Positions 7,759 to 18,040 of a stretch of DNA of 60,156 nucleotides are shown in pieces (the first letter of the stretch is position 1; every line of letters starts with the position of its first letter). The position numbers and the translations under genes were made by a program. The notes under the pieces were generated by a model that worked only from the letters and a program-made list of their open reading frames with translations, searched no databases and was not told the origin of the DNA. Source of the DNA: Streptomyces sp. NRRL S-87 (lineage in GTDB: Bacteria > Actinomycetota > Actinomycetes > Streptomycetales > Streptomycetaceae); the NCBI RefSeq assembly GCF_000719335.1, contig NZ_JOGB01000043.1, positions 1 to 60,156 of the forward strand, given 5' to 3'.

Positions 7759-9512
7759 GTATGTCGCGGATGCCATGGCTGTCGGGGTGCCCCAGCTGCG
7801 CCGAACCCCTGGAGGAGGGCGACCGCTTCTGCGGCCGCTGCGGGTACTCGCTGGTGGGCGGCCCCGACCGACCGACGATTCCCCTGCGCTCCGCGGGGGC
7901 CCACCCGGCCGGGCCGGCCCGGGCCGGCGCCGCCCCGGGCCCGTCGGGCGGCGGGTTCCCGGCGGGCGCGGCCGGTTACGCGCCTCCGGCGCCCCCGGCG
8001 GCCCCGGCGGGTCCGTCCCGCCCGGACGCCGGCGCGGCGGGCCACCCCGCCGCCCCCGTCGCCCCGCCGGACTCCTTCGGCGTGCCCCGGCCCGCCGCGC
8101 CCCCCGTCCCGCCCGTCCCGCCGGCCCCGCCGGCAGCGGGCCCGTACGACGCGGCGGCCCCCGCGCCCCACGTCCCGCCGCCGCCCGCCGCGGCTCCGCC
8201 CGGCGTGCGCTTCGACGGCCCCGACCACGCGCCGCCCGCCCCGGCCGCCGGCTCGCCGGCCGCGCCGTACCCGGCCCCCGGGAACTCCCCCGCGGACCCC
8301 GGCGGCCGCGCGCCGGACGGCCCGCCCGGCGCCCCCGGGTACGCCCGCCCCGCGGACGGCCCGTACGCGCCCCGCGCCGAGCACGGCGGCATGGCGGAGC
8401 CGGAGGGCCCGTACCCGACCGCCGGCGACGGGCACCCCGTCGGCCCCCACCCCTTCGCCGGGGCCGAGCCGGGCCCGGGCCACCCCGCCGACGGCACCAG
8501 CGCCGGCACCGGGACCGGCATGAGCCCCAGCTCCGCGACCACGACCACGACCGGCACCGGCACCGGCACCGGCACCGGCACCGGCAAGGCCAACGGCACC
8601 GTGTGCGTCGCCTGCCGCGGCGGCCACGTCGACACCGACGGCTACTGCGAGAACTGCGGCCACGCCCAGCCCCGCGAGCGGGACCACATGGAGGAGGCCC
8701 TGGAGACCGTGGCCGCCGTCAGCGACCGCGGCCTGCGCCACCACCGCAACGAGGACTCCTTCGCCGTGGCCGCCACCGCCCTCCCCGACGGCTCCACCGC
8801 GACGGTGGCCGTCGTGTGCGACGGCGTGTCCTCCGCCAGCCGTCCCGACGACGCCTCCGCGGCCGCCGCGCACACCGCGAACGAGTCGCTGCTCGCCGCC
8901 CTGCCCCGCGGCGCGCACCCCCAGCAGGCCATGCACGAGGCCATCCTCACGGCGGCGAACGCCGTCGCGTCCCTGTCCGCCACCCCCGGCCACCAGAACG
9001 CCCCGGCCTGCACCCTCGTCGGCGCCGTCGTCATCCGCGGCGTCCTGGTGATCGGCTGGGTGGGCGACTCGCGCGCGTACTGGGTGCCGGACGACCGCTC
9101 GACCCCGCCGGCCCGACTCACCGAGGACGACTCCTGGGCCGCCCAGATGGTCGCCGCGGGCCTGATGGACGAGGCCGAGGCGTACGCCGACGTGCGCGCG
9201 CACGCCATCACCGGCTGGCTCGGCGCGGACGCGTACGAGGTCGAACCGCACACCGCCGCCTTCCGGCCCGACCGGCCCGGCGTGGTCGTGGTGTGCACGG
9301 ACGGCCTGTGGAACTACGCCGAGTCCGCCGAGGAGATGGCCCGGGTGCTGCCGGCCGACGCCGCCGCACGACCGCTGCACAGCGCGCAGGTGCTGGTCGG
9401 ACACGCCCTGGACGGCGGCGGGCACGACAACGTGACCGTGGCCGTGGTACCCGTTCCGGTGGCGGGCCCGCCCGGACCCGACGTCCCGCTCCCCGCCCCC
9501 GCCCACCCCTGA
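7755..9512 (+). CDS. PP2C-family protein phosphatase with two zinc ribbons
   Basis: About 585 aa. The N-terminal zinc ribbon has C12, C15, C26 and C29. A long Pro/Ala/Gly-rich linker with a Gly-Thr repeat follows, then a second zinc ribbon (C284, C287, C298, C301), then a PPM/PP2C catalytic domain. Metal-binding and catalytic motifs are complete: RHHRNEDS (N332, E333, D334), VVCDGVSS (D356), GWVGDSRAYW, CTDGLW (D516) and GGHDNVTV (D558). It should remove phosphate from Ser/Thr residues and is the natural eraser for PknG. The start is uncertain among GTG 7749, GTG 7755 (overlaps the pknG stop as GTGA) and ATG 7761; none has a strong ribosome-binding site. No membrane segment, so cytoplasmic. 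Confidence 0.93.
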   Translation: MSMSRMPWLSGCPSCAEPLEEGDRFCGRCGYSLVGGPDRPTIPLRSAGAHPAGPARAGAAPGPSGGGFPAGAAGYAPPAPPAAPAGPSRPDAGAAGHPAAPVAPPDSFGVPRPAAPPVPPVPPAPPAAGPYDAAAPAPHVPPPPAAAPPGVRFDGPDHAPPAPAAGSPAAPYPAPGNSPADPGGRAPDGPPGAPGYARPADGPYAPRAEHGGMAEPEGPYPTAGDGHPVGPHPFAGAEPGPGHPADGTSAGTGTGMSPSSATTTTTGTGTGTGTGTGKANGTVCVACRGGHVDTDGYCENCGHAQPRERDHMEEALETVAAVSDRGLRHHRNEDSFAVAATALPDGSTATVAVVCDGVSSASRPDDASAAAAHTANESLLAALPRGAHPQQAMHEAILTAANAVASLSATPGHQNAPACTLVGAVVIRGVLVIGWVGDSRAYWVPDDRSTPPARLTEDDSWAAQMVAAGLMDEAEAYADVRAHAITGWLGADAYEVEPHTAAFRPDRPGVVVVCTDGLWNYAESAEEMARVLPADAAARPLHSAQVLVGHALDGGGHDNVTVAVVPVPVAGPPGPDVPLPAPAHP

Positions 9513-9570
9513 GCGGCGGCCACCGCGGCCCTGCCCGCGGCCGCCGCCGCAGTCCGAGGAGCCCGCACGT

Positions 9571-10932
9571 ATGGCCAACTTCGCCAAGCCCCGCGCTCCG
9601 CGCTTCGCCGTCGAGGTGTACCAGAACGAGTTCCTGCCCGACGGCGGCCGGGACGTCCACGCCATCGTCACCGTGACCGCCTCGGGCGGCGCGAGTCTGG
9701 CCCGGGCGGCCGGGCCCGACGCCGCCGTGGTCGTGATGGTGGACTGCTCGGGGTCGATGGAGTACCCGCCCACCAAGATGCGCGGGGCCCGGGAGGCCAC
9801 CGCGGCCGCCGTCGACACCCTGCGCGACGGCACGTCGTTCGCGGTGGTGGCCGGGACGCACAAGGCCCGGGACGTCTACCCCGGCGGCGGCCGGCTGGCC
9901 GTGGCGGACCCCGCCACCCGCGCGGCGGCGAAGGAGGCCCTGCGCCGGCTGAGCGCGGGCGGCGGCACCGCCATCGGCACGTGGCTGCGGCTGGCCGAGC
10001 GGCTGTTCGCCGCCGACGGGCCGGGCACCGGGGCCGCCATCCGGCACGCGATCCTGCTCACCGACGGCCGCAACGAGCACGAGAGCCCCGAGGAGCTGGC
10101 CGCGGCCCTGGCCGCCTGCGCGGGCCGGTTCACCTGCGACGCGCGCGGGGTGGGCACGGACTGGGAGGTCAAGGAGGTCACCGCGATCGCGGAGGCGCTG
10201 CTCGGCCGCGCCGACATCGTGGCCGATCCGGCGGGCCTGGCCGCGGACTTCACCGGGATGATGGCGGCGGCCATGGGCAAGGGGGTCGGAGACGTCGCGC
10301 TCCGCCTGTGGACGCCGCTGAACGCCGAGGTCCGCTTCGTGAAGCAGGTCTCCCCCACGGTGGTGGACCTCACCGACCGGCGCACCGGGGCCGGCCCGCG
10401 CGCCGGGGACTACCCGACCGGTTCGTGGGGCGACGAGTCCCGGGACTACCACGTGTGCGTACGGGTCCCGGCCGCCGGACTCGGCCAGGAGATGCTGGCC
10501 GCGCGGGTCTCCCTCGTGGTCCCCGGCGGCCCGGCGACGGTTCCCGGCCAGGGTGCAACCGAGGGGGGCGTCCCCGCCGTCCTGTCCCAGGGGTTGGTAC
10601 GGGCGGTGTGGACGGACGATCTGGTCGCTTCGACCGCGATCAGCCCCCAAGTGGCGCATTACACAGGTCAGGCGGAGCTGGCCCAGGCCATCCGGCAGGG
10701 GCTGGAAGCCCGTAAATCGGGAGATTTCGACTCCGCCACGGCCAAGTTGGGACGGGCCGTGCAACTGGCGAGTGCGTCGGGGAACGAGGACACTGCGAAA
10801 CTGCTTGCGAAGGTGGTCGACGTCGTCGATGCCGCGACCGGTACTGTGCGGCTGAAAGCGAAGGTGGCGGATGCGGACGAGATGACTCTCGAGACGCGTT
10901 CGACGCAGACCGTGCGAGTGAAGAAGTCCTGA
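9571..10932 (+). CDS. VWA-domain protein of the PknG operon
   Basis: A 453-aa cytoplasmic protein with a von Willebrand A domain at about residues 45-235. The metal-ion-dependent adhesion site is intact: DCSGS (D58, S60, S62), GGGTAIG (T133) and LLTDGRN (D165). After it come a beta-rich segment (about 235-345) and a helical tail with a TPR-like phrase around residues 370-410. VWA proteins of the TerY type occur next to PP2C phosphatases and kinases in the TerY-P triads described in actinobacteria. This gene sits directly between the PP2C and FHA genes, so a scaffold or substrate-presenting role in the same circuit is inferred. ATG 9571 is preceded by AGGAG. Unlike its neighbours it has no zinc ribbon. 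Confidence 0.93.
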   Translation: MANFAKPRAPRFAVEVYQNEFLPDGGRDVHAIVTVTASGGASLARAAGPDAAVVVMVDCSGSMEYPPTKMRGAREATAAAVDTLRDGTSFAVVAGTHKARDVYPGGGRLAVADPATRAAAKEALRRLSAGGGTAIGTWLRLAERLFAADGPGTGAAIRHAILLTDGRNEHESPEELAAALAACAGRFTCDARGVGTDWEVKEVTAIAEALLGRADIVADPAGLAADFTGMMAAAMGKGVGDVALRLWTPLNAEVRFVKQVSPTVVDLTDRRTGAGPRAGDYPTGSWGDESRDYHVCVRVPAAGLGQEMLAARVSLVVPGGPATVPGQGATEGGVPAVLSQGLVRAVWTDDLVASTAISPQVAHYTGQAELAQAIRQGLEARKSGDFDSATAKLGRAVQLASASGNEDTAKLLAKVVDVVDAATGTVRLKAKVADADEMTLETRSTQTVRVKKS

Positions 10933-10977
10933 ATTGCGGCCCCTGGGGGCCTGACGGGGAGAGGGGGAAGGGCCGAC

Positions 10978-12303
10978 ATGCCGACCTGTCCGAACGGACA
11001 CCATTCGGTCTCCGAAGACTGGTGCGAGGTCTGCGGTCACCGCATGGCCGGAGCGGGCGCGCCCGCCGGGGCGGTGCCTCCCCCGCCCGGGCCCTCGTAC
11101 GGCGGCTACGGCTACCCGGGCCCCGACGGCGGTGCCACGATGCAGGCCGAGCTCTGCCCGCAGTGCCGTACCCCGCGCGAGGCCATGGCGCCGTTCTGCG
11201 AGGAGTGCCGCTACAACTTCCAGACCCGGACCCCGAGCCCGTTCCCGCCCGGCCGGCCCGGCCCCGGAGCGCCCGTACCGCCGCACGGCACCGGGCCCGG
11301 CGCTCCGGTGCCCCCGCACGGCACCGGCCCCGGCGGGCCGCGCCCCGGCGCGGGCATGAACGCGGGCATGAACATGCAGCCCGGCTACCCGCAGACCCAG
11401 GGCCCTCGCCCGCAGGACCCGTTCGACTACCAGGGCTCCCGGCCCTCGCAGATGAACCGGCCGGCGGAGCCCCTGCACGGCGACCCCGCCGGCGGCTACC
11501 CGCCGCCCGGGCAGCCCGGCGGACCGCAGGGCGGCTACGGGGGCGGCCACCCCGGCGCCCCGGCACCCGGCCCGCAGCAGCCCGGCGCGGACGACTGGAT
11601 GCTGCCGCCGCCCGGCGGCCGCGCGCCGCACCCGCAGCAGGCCTACCAGCCCGCCGCGCCGCCGCAGCCGCATGCCCCGCAGCACCAGCAGCCGCACCCG
11701 GGCCAGGGCATGCCGGGCCAGGGCATGCCCGGCCAGCCCGTACCGGGCCAGCCGATGCCGGGCCGGCCGATGCCCGGTCAGCCCATGCAGGGCGGGCACC
11801 CCGGCAACCCCGGTCACCCGGGCGCCGGCCACCCCGGGCAGCCGCAGCAGGGCCAGGGCATGTACCCCGGTCAGCAGCAGCCCTACCCCGGCCAGGGCGG
11901 CTCCTGGAGCGCCACCATCGGTCCGGACCGCGCGTACTTCATGGCGATGATGCAGCGCAGCGGCCCGGAGGCCGCGGGCCTCAACCTGCCCGCGTACTCG
12001 CCCGAGCAGCACCTGCCGCTCACCGGCGGCCAGATCACCATCGGCCGGCGCCGCCAGTCCACCGGGGAGTCCCCCGACATCGACCTGTCGGTGCCGCCGG
12101 AGGACCCGGGCGTGTCGCACCAGCACGCCGTGCTGGTCCAGCAGCCGGACGGCAGCTGGGCGGTCGTGGACCAGAACTCCACCAACGGAACCACGGTCAA
12201 CGGCGGCGACGAGCCCATCCAGCCGTTCGTGCCGATTCCGCTCGGCGACGGCGACCAGGTGCACGTCGGCGCCTGGACCACCATCACCATCCGCCGCGGC
12301 TGA
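10978..12303 (+). CDS. FHA-domain protein with two N-terminal zinc ribbons
   Basis: A 441-aa protein, last gene of the operon. N-terminal zinc-ribbon-like clusters are CPNGHH...CEVC (C4, H8/H9, C16, C19) and CPQC...CEEC (C60, C63, C74, C77). A long Pro/Gly/Gln linker contains repeated GQGMPGQ-type units (about residues 240-300). The C-terminal forkhead-associated domain at about 340-441 keeps the phosphothreonine-binding residues R357 (IGRRR), S380 and H383 (SHQHA), and N403 (NSTNGT). FHA domains read phosphothreonine, making this the likely reader of PknG signalling, comparable to GarA/OdhI. It differs from those in being much longer and in lacking an obvious ETT phosphoacceptor motif just before the FHA domain. 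The ATG follows a long purine-rich ribosome-binding region. Confidence 0.93.
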   Translation: MPTCPNGHHSVSEDWCEVCGHRMAGAGAPAGAVPPPPGPSYGGYGYPGPDGGATMQAELCPQCRTPREAMAPFCEECRYNFQTRTPSPFPPGRPGPGAPVPPHGTGPGAPVPPHGTGPGGPRPGAGMNAGMNMQPGYPQTQGPRPQDPFDYQGSRPSQMNRPAEPLHGDPAGGYPPPGQPGGPQGGYGGGHPGAPAPGPQQPGADDWMLPPPGGRAPHPQQAYQPAAPPQPHAPQHQQPHPGQGMPGQGMPGQPVPGQPMPGRPMPGQPMQGGHPGNPGHPGAGHPGQPQQGQGMYPGQQQPYPGQGGSWSATIGPDRAYFMAMMQRSGPEAAGLNLPAYSPEQHLPLTGGQITIGRRRQSTGESPDIDLSVPPEDPGVSHQHAVLVQQPDGSWAVVDQNSTNGTTVNGGDEPIQPFVPIPLGDGDQVHVGAWTTITIRRG

Positions 12304-12329
12304 TCCGACCCCCCGCCCGGCCTCTCCCC

Positions 12330-12351
12330 GGCCCGACCTCCCGGTCGGGCC
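12330..12351 (+). terminator. Hairpin after the PknG operon
   Basis: A perfect 9-bp stem, GGCCCGACC with GGTCGGGCC, around a 4-nt loop lies 27 nt after the FHA stop. There is no clear T run, as is common in Streptomyces. It probably ends the operon. Confidence 0.6.
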
Positions 12352-12465
12352 GCCGGTGCGGTCGGGCCCCGGTGCGGTCGGGCCGGTGCGGTCGGGCCAC
12401 CGACGCCGTCAGGCCGCCGGCACGGTCGGGCCGCCGGTGCGGTCGGGCCCGGCGCGGTCAGTCCG
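12343..12465. repeat. Degenerate CCGGTGCGGTCGGGCC repeats
   Basis: Six or so imperfect copies of a 12-16 bp unit (core GGTGCGGTCGGGCC) run from the terminator arm into the 3' end of the minus-strand methyltransferase gene. The array fills the gap between the convergent genes. Its function is unknown. Confidence 0.6.
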
Positions 12466-13519
12466 CCGGTCTCCCCAGGGGCCACACGTAGGGTCCTCGG
12501 GGATCGTCCAACCAGGCCCACTCCCCCTCCGCGTTCACGGTCACCCCGAAGCGCTCCCGCCCGGGCCGCCCCTCACCGCGCCACAGGTCCAGGGCCTCGC
12601 GCGGGTGCAGCGCCTCGCCGGCCAGCGCCAGCAGGAAGTGGAAGCGGTCGTTCTCCAGCACCTCGTACGGCAGGTGGGCCGGCGGCCCCCCGGCCACACC
12701 CTGCCCGTCACCCGCCCCCGCCGCACCCACGCCCACGCCCACGCCCGCGGCCGCGGCCGGCGCGCGCTCCCCGCCCCGGAGCGGCACGAAGTACGCCGGC
12801 GTGTGCAGGAAGCGCCCCTCGGCGAAGGCCGCGTCCCGCACCGTCAGGGCGAGCAGGCCGGTGGCCATCGGGGCCAGGATCCGCGCCCCCGGCACGCACT
12901 GACCGAGCCACGCGTAGGGGATCCGGGGCAGCTCGCAGGTGGCCAGGATCCGGTCGTACGGCGCCCGGGCCGGGCAGCCGCGCGCCCCGTCACCGGTGAC
13001 CACGGCCGGGTGGTGGCCGAGCCTCGCCAGGTGGGAGCGGGCCGACTCGGTGATCTCCTCGTCCAGGTCCACCGTGGTGACGTGCTCGTCCCCGAGCCGG
13101 TGGCAGAGCAGCGCCGCGTTGTAGCCCGTGCCGGCGCCGATCTCCAGGACGTCGTCCCCGTCGCGCACGTCGAGGGCGTGCAGCATCCGCGCCATCAGGG
13201 ACGGCTGGGTGCTGGACGAGAGCAGCTCGGTGCCGCGCACCCGCGTGGCCAGCGGGGTGTCCGTGTAGACCCCGCGCAGCCAGCGGGCCCGGTGGCCGGG
13301 GTCGGGGTCCTCGCCCCAGAGCCGCTCGTACCCGGCCCCGCGGGCGACGTAGAAGTACGGGACGAACACGTGCCGCGGCACGGCCGCGAAGGCCGCCCGC
13401 CAGGCGGGGTCCGGCAGGTCGCCGGCCGCGGTCAGTTCCCGCACCTGCGCGGCGTGCGCCACCGCGCGCTCCACCTCGTGCGCGGCGCTGTCCGGTCCGT
13501 GCGCGCTCCGTGCGCCCAT
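12458..13519 (-). CDS. Protein-L-isoaspartate O-methyltransferase-like SAM methyltransferase
   Basis: Predicted 353-aa cytoplasmic enzyme. The SAM-binding motif DDVLEIGAGTGYNAAL lies near residues 120-136 and is followed by the PCMT-family phrases LCHRLGDEHVTTVDLD and PYDRILATCELPRIPYAWLGQ. Upstream of these is a STQPSLMARML stretch typical of the family. PCMT enzymes methylate isoaspartyl residues in aged proteins, but actinobacteria carry many longer paralogues, including RiPP-modifying ones. This one has an extra C-terminal domain (about residues 230-353) with a Gly/Val/Ala-rich insert. No precursor peptide gene is seen beside it, so a repair role is only tentative. The frame is open far upstream, but ATG at 13519 gives a sensible N-terminus and leaves room for the divergent globin promoter. 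Confidence 0.85.
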   Translation of the reverse strand: MGARSAHGPDSAAHEVERAVAHAAQVRELTAAGDLPDPAWRAAFAAVPRHVFVPYFYVARGAGYERLWGEDPDPGHRARWLRGVYTDTPLATRVRGTELLSSSTQPSLMARMLHALDVRDGDDVLEIGAGTGYNAALLCHRLGDEHVTTVDLDEEITESARSHLARLGHHPAVVTGDGARGCPARAPYDRILATCELPRIPYAWLGQCVPGARILAPMATGLLALTVRDAAFAEGRFLHTPAYFVPLRGGERAPAAAAGVGVGVGAAGAGDGQGVAGGPPAHLPYEVLENDRFHFLLALAGEALHPREALDLWRGEGRPGRERFGVTVNAEGEWAWLDDPRGPYVWPLGRPAD

Positions 13520-13666
13520 GGGTCCACTGTCCTGCCCCGGGCCGCGCACGGCGAACCGGCCGCGCCCGCGCCCCGTCGCGCGCCTGCGGGCGCCCCGGAG
13601 GCCCGCAGGCCGGGGAGAAGTCCTAGGTCCGGGGTCCTCCGTCCGGGTGTCTGAGACGATGGTCCG

Positions 13667-14071
13667 GTGACTGACATTCCCAAGGGCACGCTGCAGGAGC
13701 AGACCTTCTTCGAACAGGTGGGCGGCGAGGAGACCTTCCGGCGCCTGGTCCACCGTTTCTACGAGGGCGTGGCCGAGGACCCGCTGCTGCGGCCGATGTA
13801 CCCGGAGGAGGACCTGGGGCCGGCCGAGGAGCGGTTCGCCCTGTTCCTCATGCAGTACTGGGGCGGTCCCACCACCTACAGCGAGCACCGCGGGCACCCC
13901 CGGCTGCGGATGCGGCACGCACCGTTCGTGGTGGACCGGGCCGCGCACGACGCGTGGCTGCGGCACATGCGGGTCGCGCTGGACGAGCTGGGCCTGGCAC
14001 CCGAGCACGAGGAGCAGCTGTGGCGCTACCTGACGTACGCCGCGGCCTCGATGATCAACACGGCTGACTAG
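13667..14071 (+). CDS. glbO: Group II truncated haemoglobin (GlbO/trHbO)
   Basis: A 134-aa haem protein starting at GTG 13667. It keeps the residues known from Mycobacterium tuberculosis GlbO: B10 Tyr (Y32), CD1 Tyr (Y45), proximal F8 His (H84, in GHPRLRMRHAPF) and G8 Trp (W97). The phrase YWGGPTTYSE is also characteristic. The family binds oxygen, NO and related ligands and is thought to work in oxygen handling or detoxification near the membrane. It is transcribed divergently from the PCMT-like methyltransferase across a 147-bp gap and convergently toward the downstream minus-strand genes. Full length, no anomaly. Confidence 0.96.
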   Translation: MTDIPKGTLQEQTFFEQVGGEETFRRLVHRFYEGVAEDPLLRPMYPEEDLGPAEERFALFLMQYWGGPTTYSEHRGHPRLRMRHAPFVVDRAAHDAWLRHMRVALDELGLAPEHEEQLWRYLTYAAASMINTAD

Positions 14072-14180
14072 GAGGCCGCCGGCGGGCCGCCGGGCCGCCG
14101 CCGGGGCGCCGTACCAGGCCCTCACCCGGCTCACCCGGCCTCAACGGCCGCCCGGGCCGTACCCGCCGGGGTACGGGGCC

Positions 14181-14918
14181 TCAGACCGGCCGGACCTGGA
14201 GCGCGCCCAGCCCGCCGCCGGGCCGGCGCAGCGCCACGGACCCGTACGGGGTGCGCAGCCGCAGCCAGCCGCCGGCGGCCAGCAGCGCCACCGGCTCGGG
14301 GGCTCCCGCGGGGCCGGAACCGGGGGCTGCGGCGGGCCCGGCGCCGCCCGCGAGGGCGCGTACCGGGCGCAGGAAGCCCAGGGACTGCGCGGCGTGCACG
14401 GCACGCAGCGGGAGTTCGGTGCCGGCGACCGTACGGGACCAGATCTCGCGGCCGATGCGGTCGCGTTCGGCGCGCGTGCGCCGATCGGCGGGCAGGGCCT
14501 CGTCGCGGGCCCGGAACTCGGCGACGGCCGCGCCGACGGCGGCCCGCATGGCCTCCGCGCCCGGCAGCCCGGCGACCTGCTGCCAGCCGCCGCGCGGCGG
14601 CAGCACCCCGGCCCACGGCGGGCCCGTCACGGCCGCGGGGACGGCCGCCGTGCCGGCTGCCTCGTCCACGGACTCCAGCAGCTCGCCCGCGGAGACGGTG
14701 ACGTCGAGGGGCGCGCCCGGTCCCGGCTCGGCGAGCCGGGCGGTGCGGATCGCCAGGACCTCGAACGACGGCGGCCGCCCGAAGACGGCCAGCGCCGCCC
14801 CGCCTGCCTGCGCCTGCAGACGGACGGCGGCGGCCCGGTCGTAGTGCACCAGGCGGCCCAGGAAGGCGGCGAGGTCCGCCGCCTCCCCGGAGTCGGCCAG
14901 GTGCAGCGGGAGCGTCAT
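14181..14918 (-). CDS. Conserved hypothetical protein
   Basis: A 245-aa soluble protein, family not recognised. It is Ala/Gly/Pro-rich, begins MTLPLHLADSGEAADLAAFL, and shows no signal peptide, membrane span or metal motif. Its ATG overlaps the stop of the thioesterase gene by 4 nt, so the two are almost certainly co-translated, behind ettA. It contains a short charged helix (ERDRIGREIW, about residue 155) and a Pro/Ala/Gly-rich insert around 195-210. Coding is supported by third-position GC and by the tight overlap. Function unknown. Confidence 0.82.
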   Translation of the reverse strand: MTLPLHLADSGEAADLAAFLGRLVHYDRAAAVRLQAQAGGAALAVFGRPPSFEVLAIRTARLAEPGPGAPLDVTVSAGELLESVDEAAGTAAVPAAVTGPPWAGVLPPRGGWQQVAGLPGAEAMRAAVGAAVAEFRARDEALPADRRTRAERDRIGREIWSRTVAGTELPLRAVHAAQSLGFLRPVRALAGGAGPAAAPGSGPAGAPEPVALLAAGGWLRLRTPYGSVALRRPGGGLGALQVRPV

Positions 14919-15352
14919 GCGGCGGCGCGCCCGTCGGAGCTCGCGCTGTCGTCGACGTACTCCTGGAGGAACGTGCGCTCCTCCTCGGTGATGCGGCGCG
15001 GCCGCTGCGCTTCGAGGTCGAAGGGCACGACCACCGTCTCGGCGCGTACGTAGACCTGCTCGGGGTCCTTGATCTCGTAGGCGATGACCAGCGAGGCCGC
15101 GCCTATCTTCTTCACCCAGGACTCGACGGTCACCGGCTCGTGCCGGTGGACCAGCGGACGGACGTAGTCGATCTCGTGGCGGGCCACCACGGAGCCGCCC
15201 TGGAACGACGTGGAGCCGTTCCCCGGTGCCAGCCGGAACATGAAGTCGATCCGGGCCTCCTCCAGGTAGCGGAGGAACACCACGTTGTTGACGTGCCCGA
15301 AGGCGTCCATGTCCGACCAGCGCAGGGGGCAGCTGTAGATGTGACGTGCCAC
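14915..15352 (-). CDS. Acyl-CoA thioesterase, hotdog 4HBT/YbgC type
   Basis: A 145-aa single hotdog-fold enzyme. The N-terminal RWSDMDAFGHVNN carries the catalytic aspartate of the 4-hydroxybenzoyl-CoA/YbgC thioesterase class (D16 by alignment) and H20. The downstream FLRYLEEARIDF and hydrophobic strands fit the fold. It should hydrolyse an acyl-CoA thioester; the substrate cannot be read from sequence. It lies 97 nt downstream of ettA on the same strand and overlaps the next gene by 4 nt. Confidence 0.92.
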   Translation of the reverse strand: MARHIYSCPLRWSDMDAFGHVNNVVFLRYLEEARIDFMFRLAPGNGSTSFQGGSVVARHEIDYVRPLVHRHEPVTVESWVKKIGAASLVIAYEIKDPEQVYVRAETVVVPFDLEAQRPRRITEEERTFLQEYVDDSASSDGRAAA

Positions 15353-15449
15353 GAGTCGATCTGCCTCGGTTTCCTTCTCGGCGAAGGCGGTGGCGACGGC
15401 GGCGGCTGCGGTCCGGGCCGGGGCCCGGGCCGCGCCGCCGCCGACGGCC

Positions 15450-17114
<1,665 letters not shown>

Positions 17115-17411
17115 GAGAAACCGTCCGGCAGATCGATGGATGGGCAGATACACCCCATCTTGCCAGGGGTCCACCCTGGGGGTGAAACCCATATGGTCAG
17201 CGCCCCTGAGCAGCGGCGGAAGCCGGGGCTACCGTGGCGATCACGTCGCTGTCGGTCGCTGCCGGTCACCTCTCCGCCCCGCTCGAGAGCGTCACGGCGG
17301 GTCCCCGACCGGCCCAGCCGGCCGAGCCGGGCTCAGCAGACCCCCTTGACCCTCCGTCAGACGGACGATCAGACTGGACGGTCCGTGTAGCGCCCGAGTG
17401 CGGAGCCGCCC

Positions 17412-17945
17412 GTGCTGGTCAACGTGGTGTCCCTGATCGTCTCCATCGTGGCCCTGACGGTGTCCGGCCTCCTGGCCCTGCGCCAGTTGCGGTCGGCGCA
17501 GAGCGCCAACGTCCTTGCGATGATCCTCAACGGCTTCAGCGAAACGCGGGACCCCGGGTACACGCAGGCCATCGAGTACGTGCTGTACCGGCTTCGGGAC
17601 GACTACCCCCAGCCGATCTCCTACCTCGCCTTCGCCGAACCCCACAAGGCACACGTGCGCCGGGTCGGCCTCTTCTTCGATGATCTCGGCAAGCTCGTCG
17701 CGCACGGCGTGGTCGACGAGAAGCTCATCATCGGCGCCTACGGTCGTAGCGTCCTGCGGGCCTGGACCGTCCTCGCACCGTTCATCTACCAGGAGCGCAG
17801 CGAGCACCAGCGCACACCGTTCCGCTATTTCGAGGACCTGGCCCACCGCGTTCACCGCACCTCTCCGGACCAGGTCTACGCGCGCCTCCAGCTCGGACAG
17901 CTGCCTCCTCCGCCCGCAGGTCACGCCTCCGGGGCTCGGCACTAG
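17412..17945 (+). CDS. DUF4760-like membrane-anchored protein
   Basis: A 177-aa protein with one N-terminal hydrophobic segment (residues 4-24, VNVVSLIVSIVALTVSGLLAL), followed by a cytoplasmic helical region: NVLAMILNGFSETRDPGYTQA, FDDLGKLVAHGVVDEKLIIGAYG. This pattern resembles the DUF4760 family, whose function is unknown. The start is GTG 17412 behind CGGAG. It is convergent with nothing and lies 95 nt before a GNAT gene on the same strand. The 297-nt gap upstream, shared with ettA, must hold both promoters, but I cannot assign them. Confidence 0.78.
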   Translation: MLVNVVSLIVSIVALTVSGLLALRQLRSAQSANVLAMILNGFSETRDPGYTQAIEYVLYRLRDDYPQPISYLAFAEPHKAHVRRVGLFFDDLGKLVAHGVVDEKLIIGAYGRSVLRAWTVLAPFIYQERSEHQRTPFRYFEDLAHRVHRTSPDQVYARLQLGQLPPPPAGHASGARH

Positions 17946-18040
17946 GTGTATTGATCACGAGCGTTGTTGACGCTGGTCAGGGACCCCTCACCGGATCCGT
18001 TCTCACGCCCGGCGAACGCGGCGCTTGCGAGGCTGCTCCG

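Noticed and set aside
4864..7776. 970-codon open frame on the minus strand opposite pknG
   Set aside because: High GC in third positions opens antisense frames. The plus-strand frame has intact kinase, zinc-ribbon and TPR motifs; the antisense product is Arg/Gly/Pro/Ala noise with no domain.
17115..17411. Small gene between ettA and the DUF4760-like gene
   Set aside because: The only frames there are short, cross the ettA start and lack ribosome-binding sites. The stretch is better read as a promoter region.
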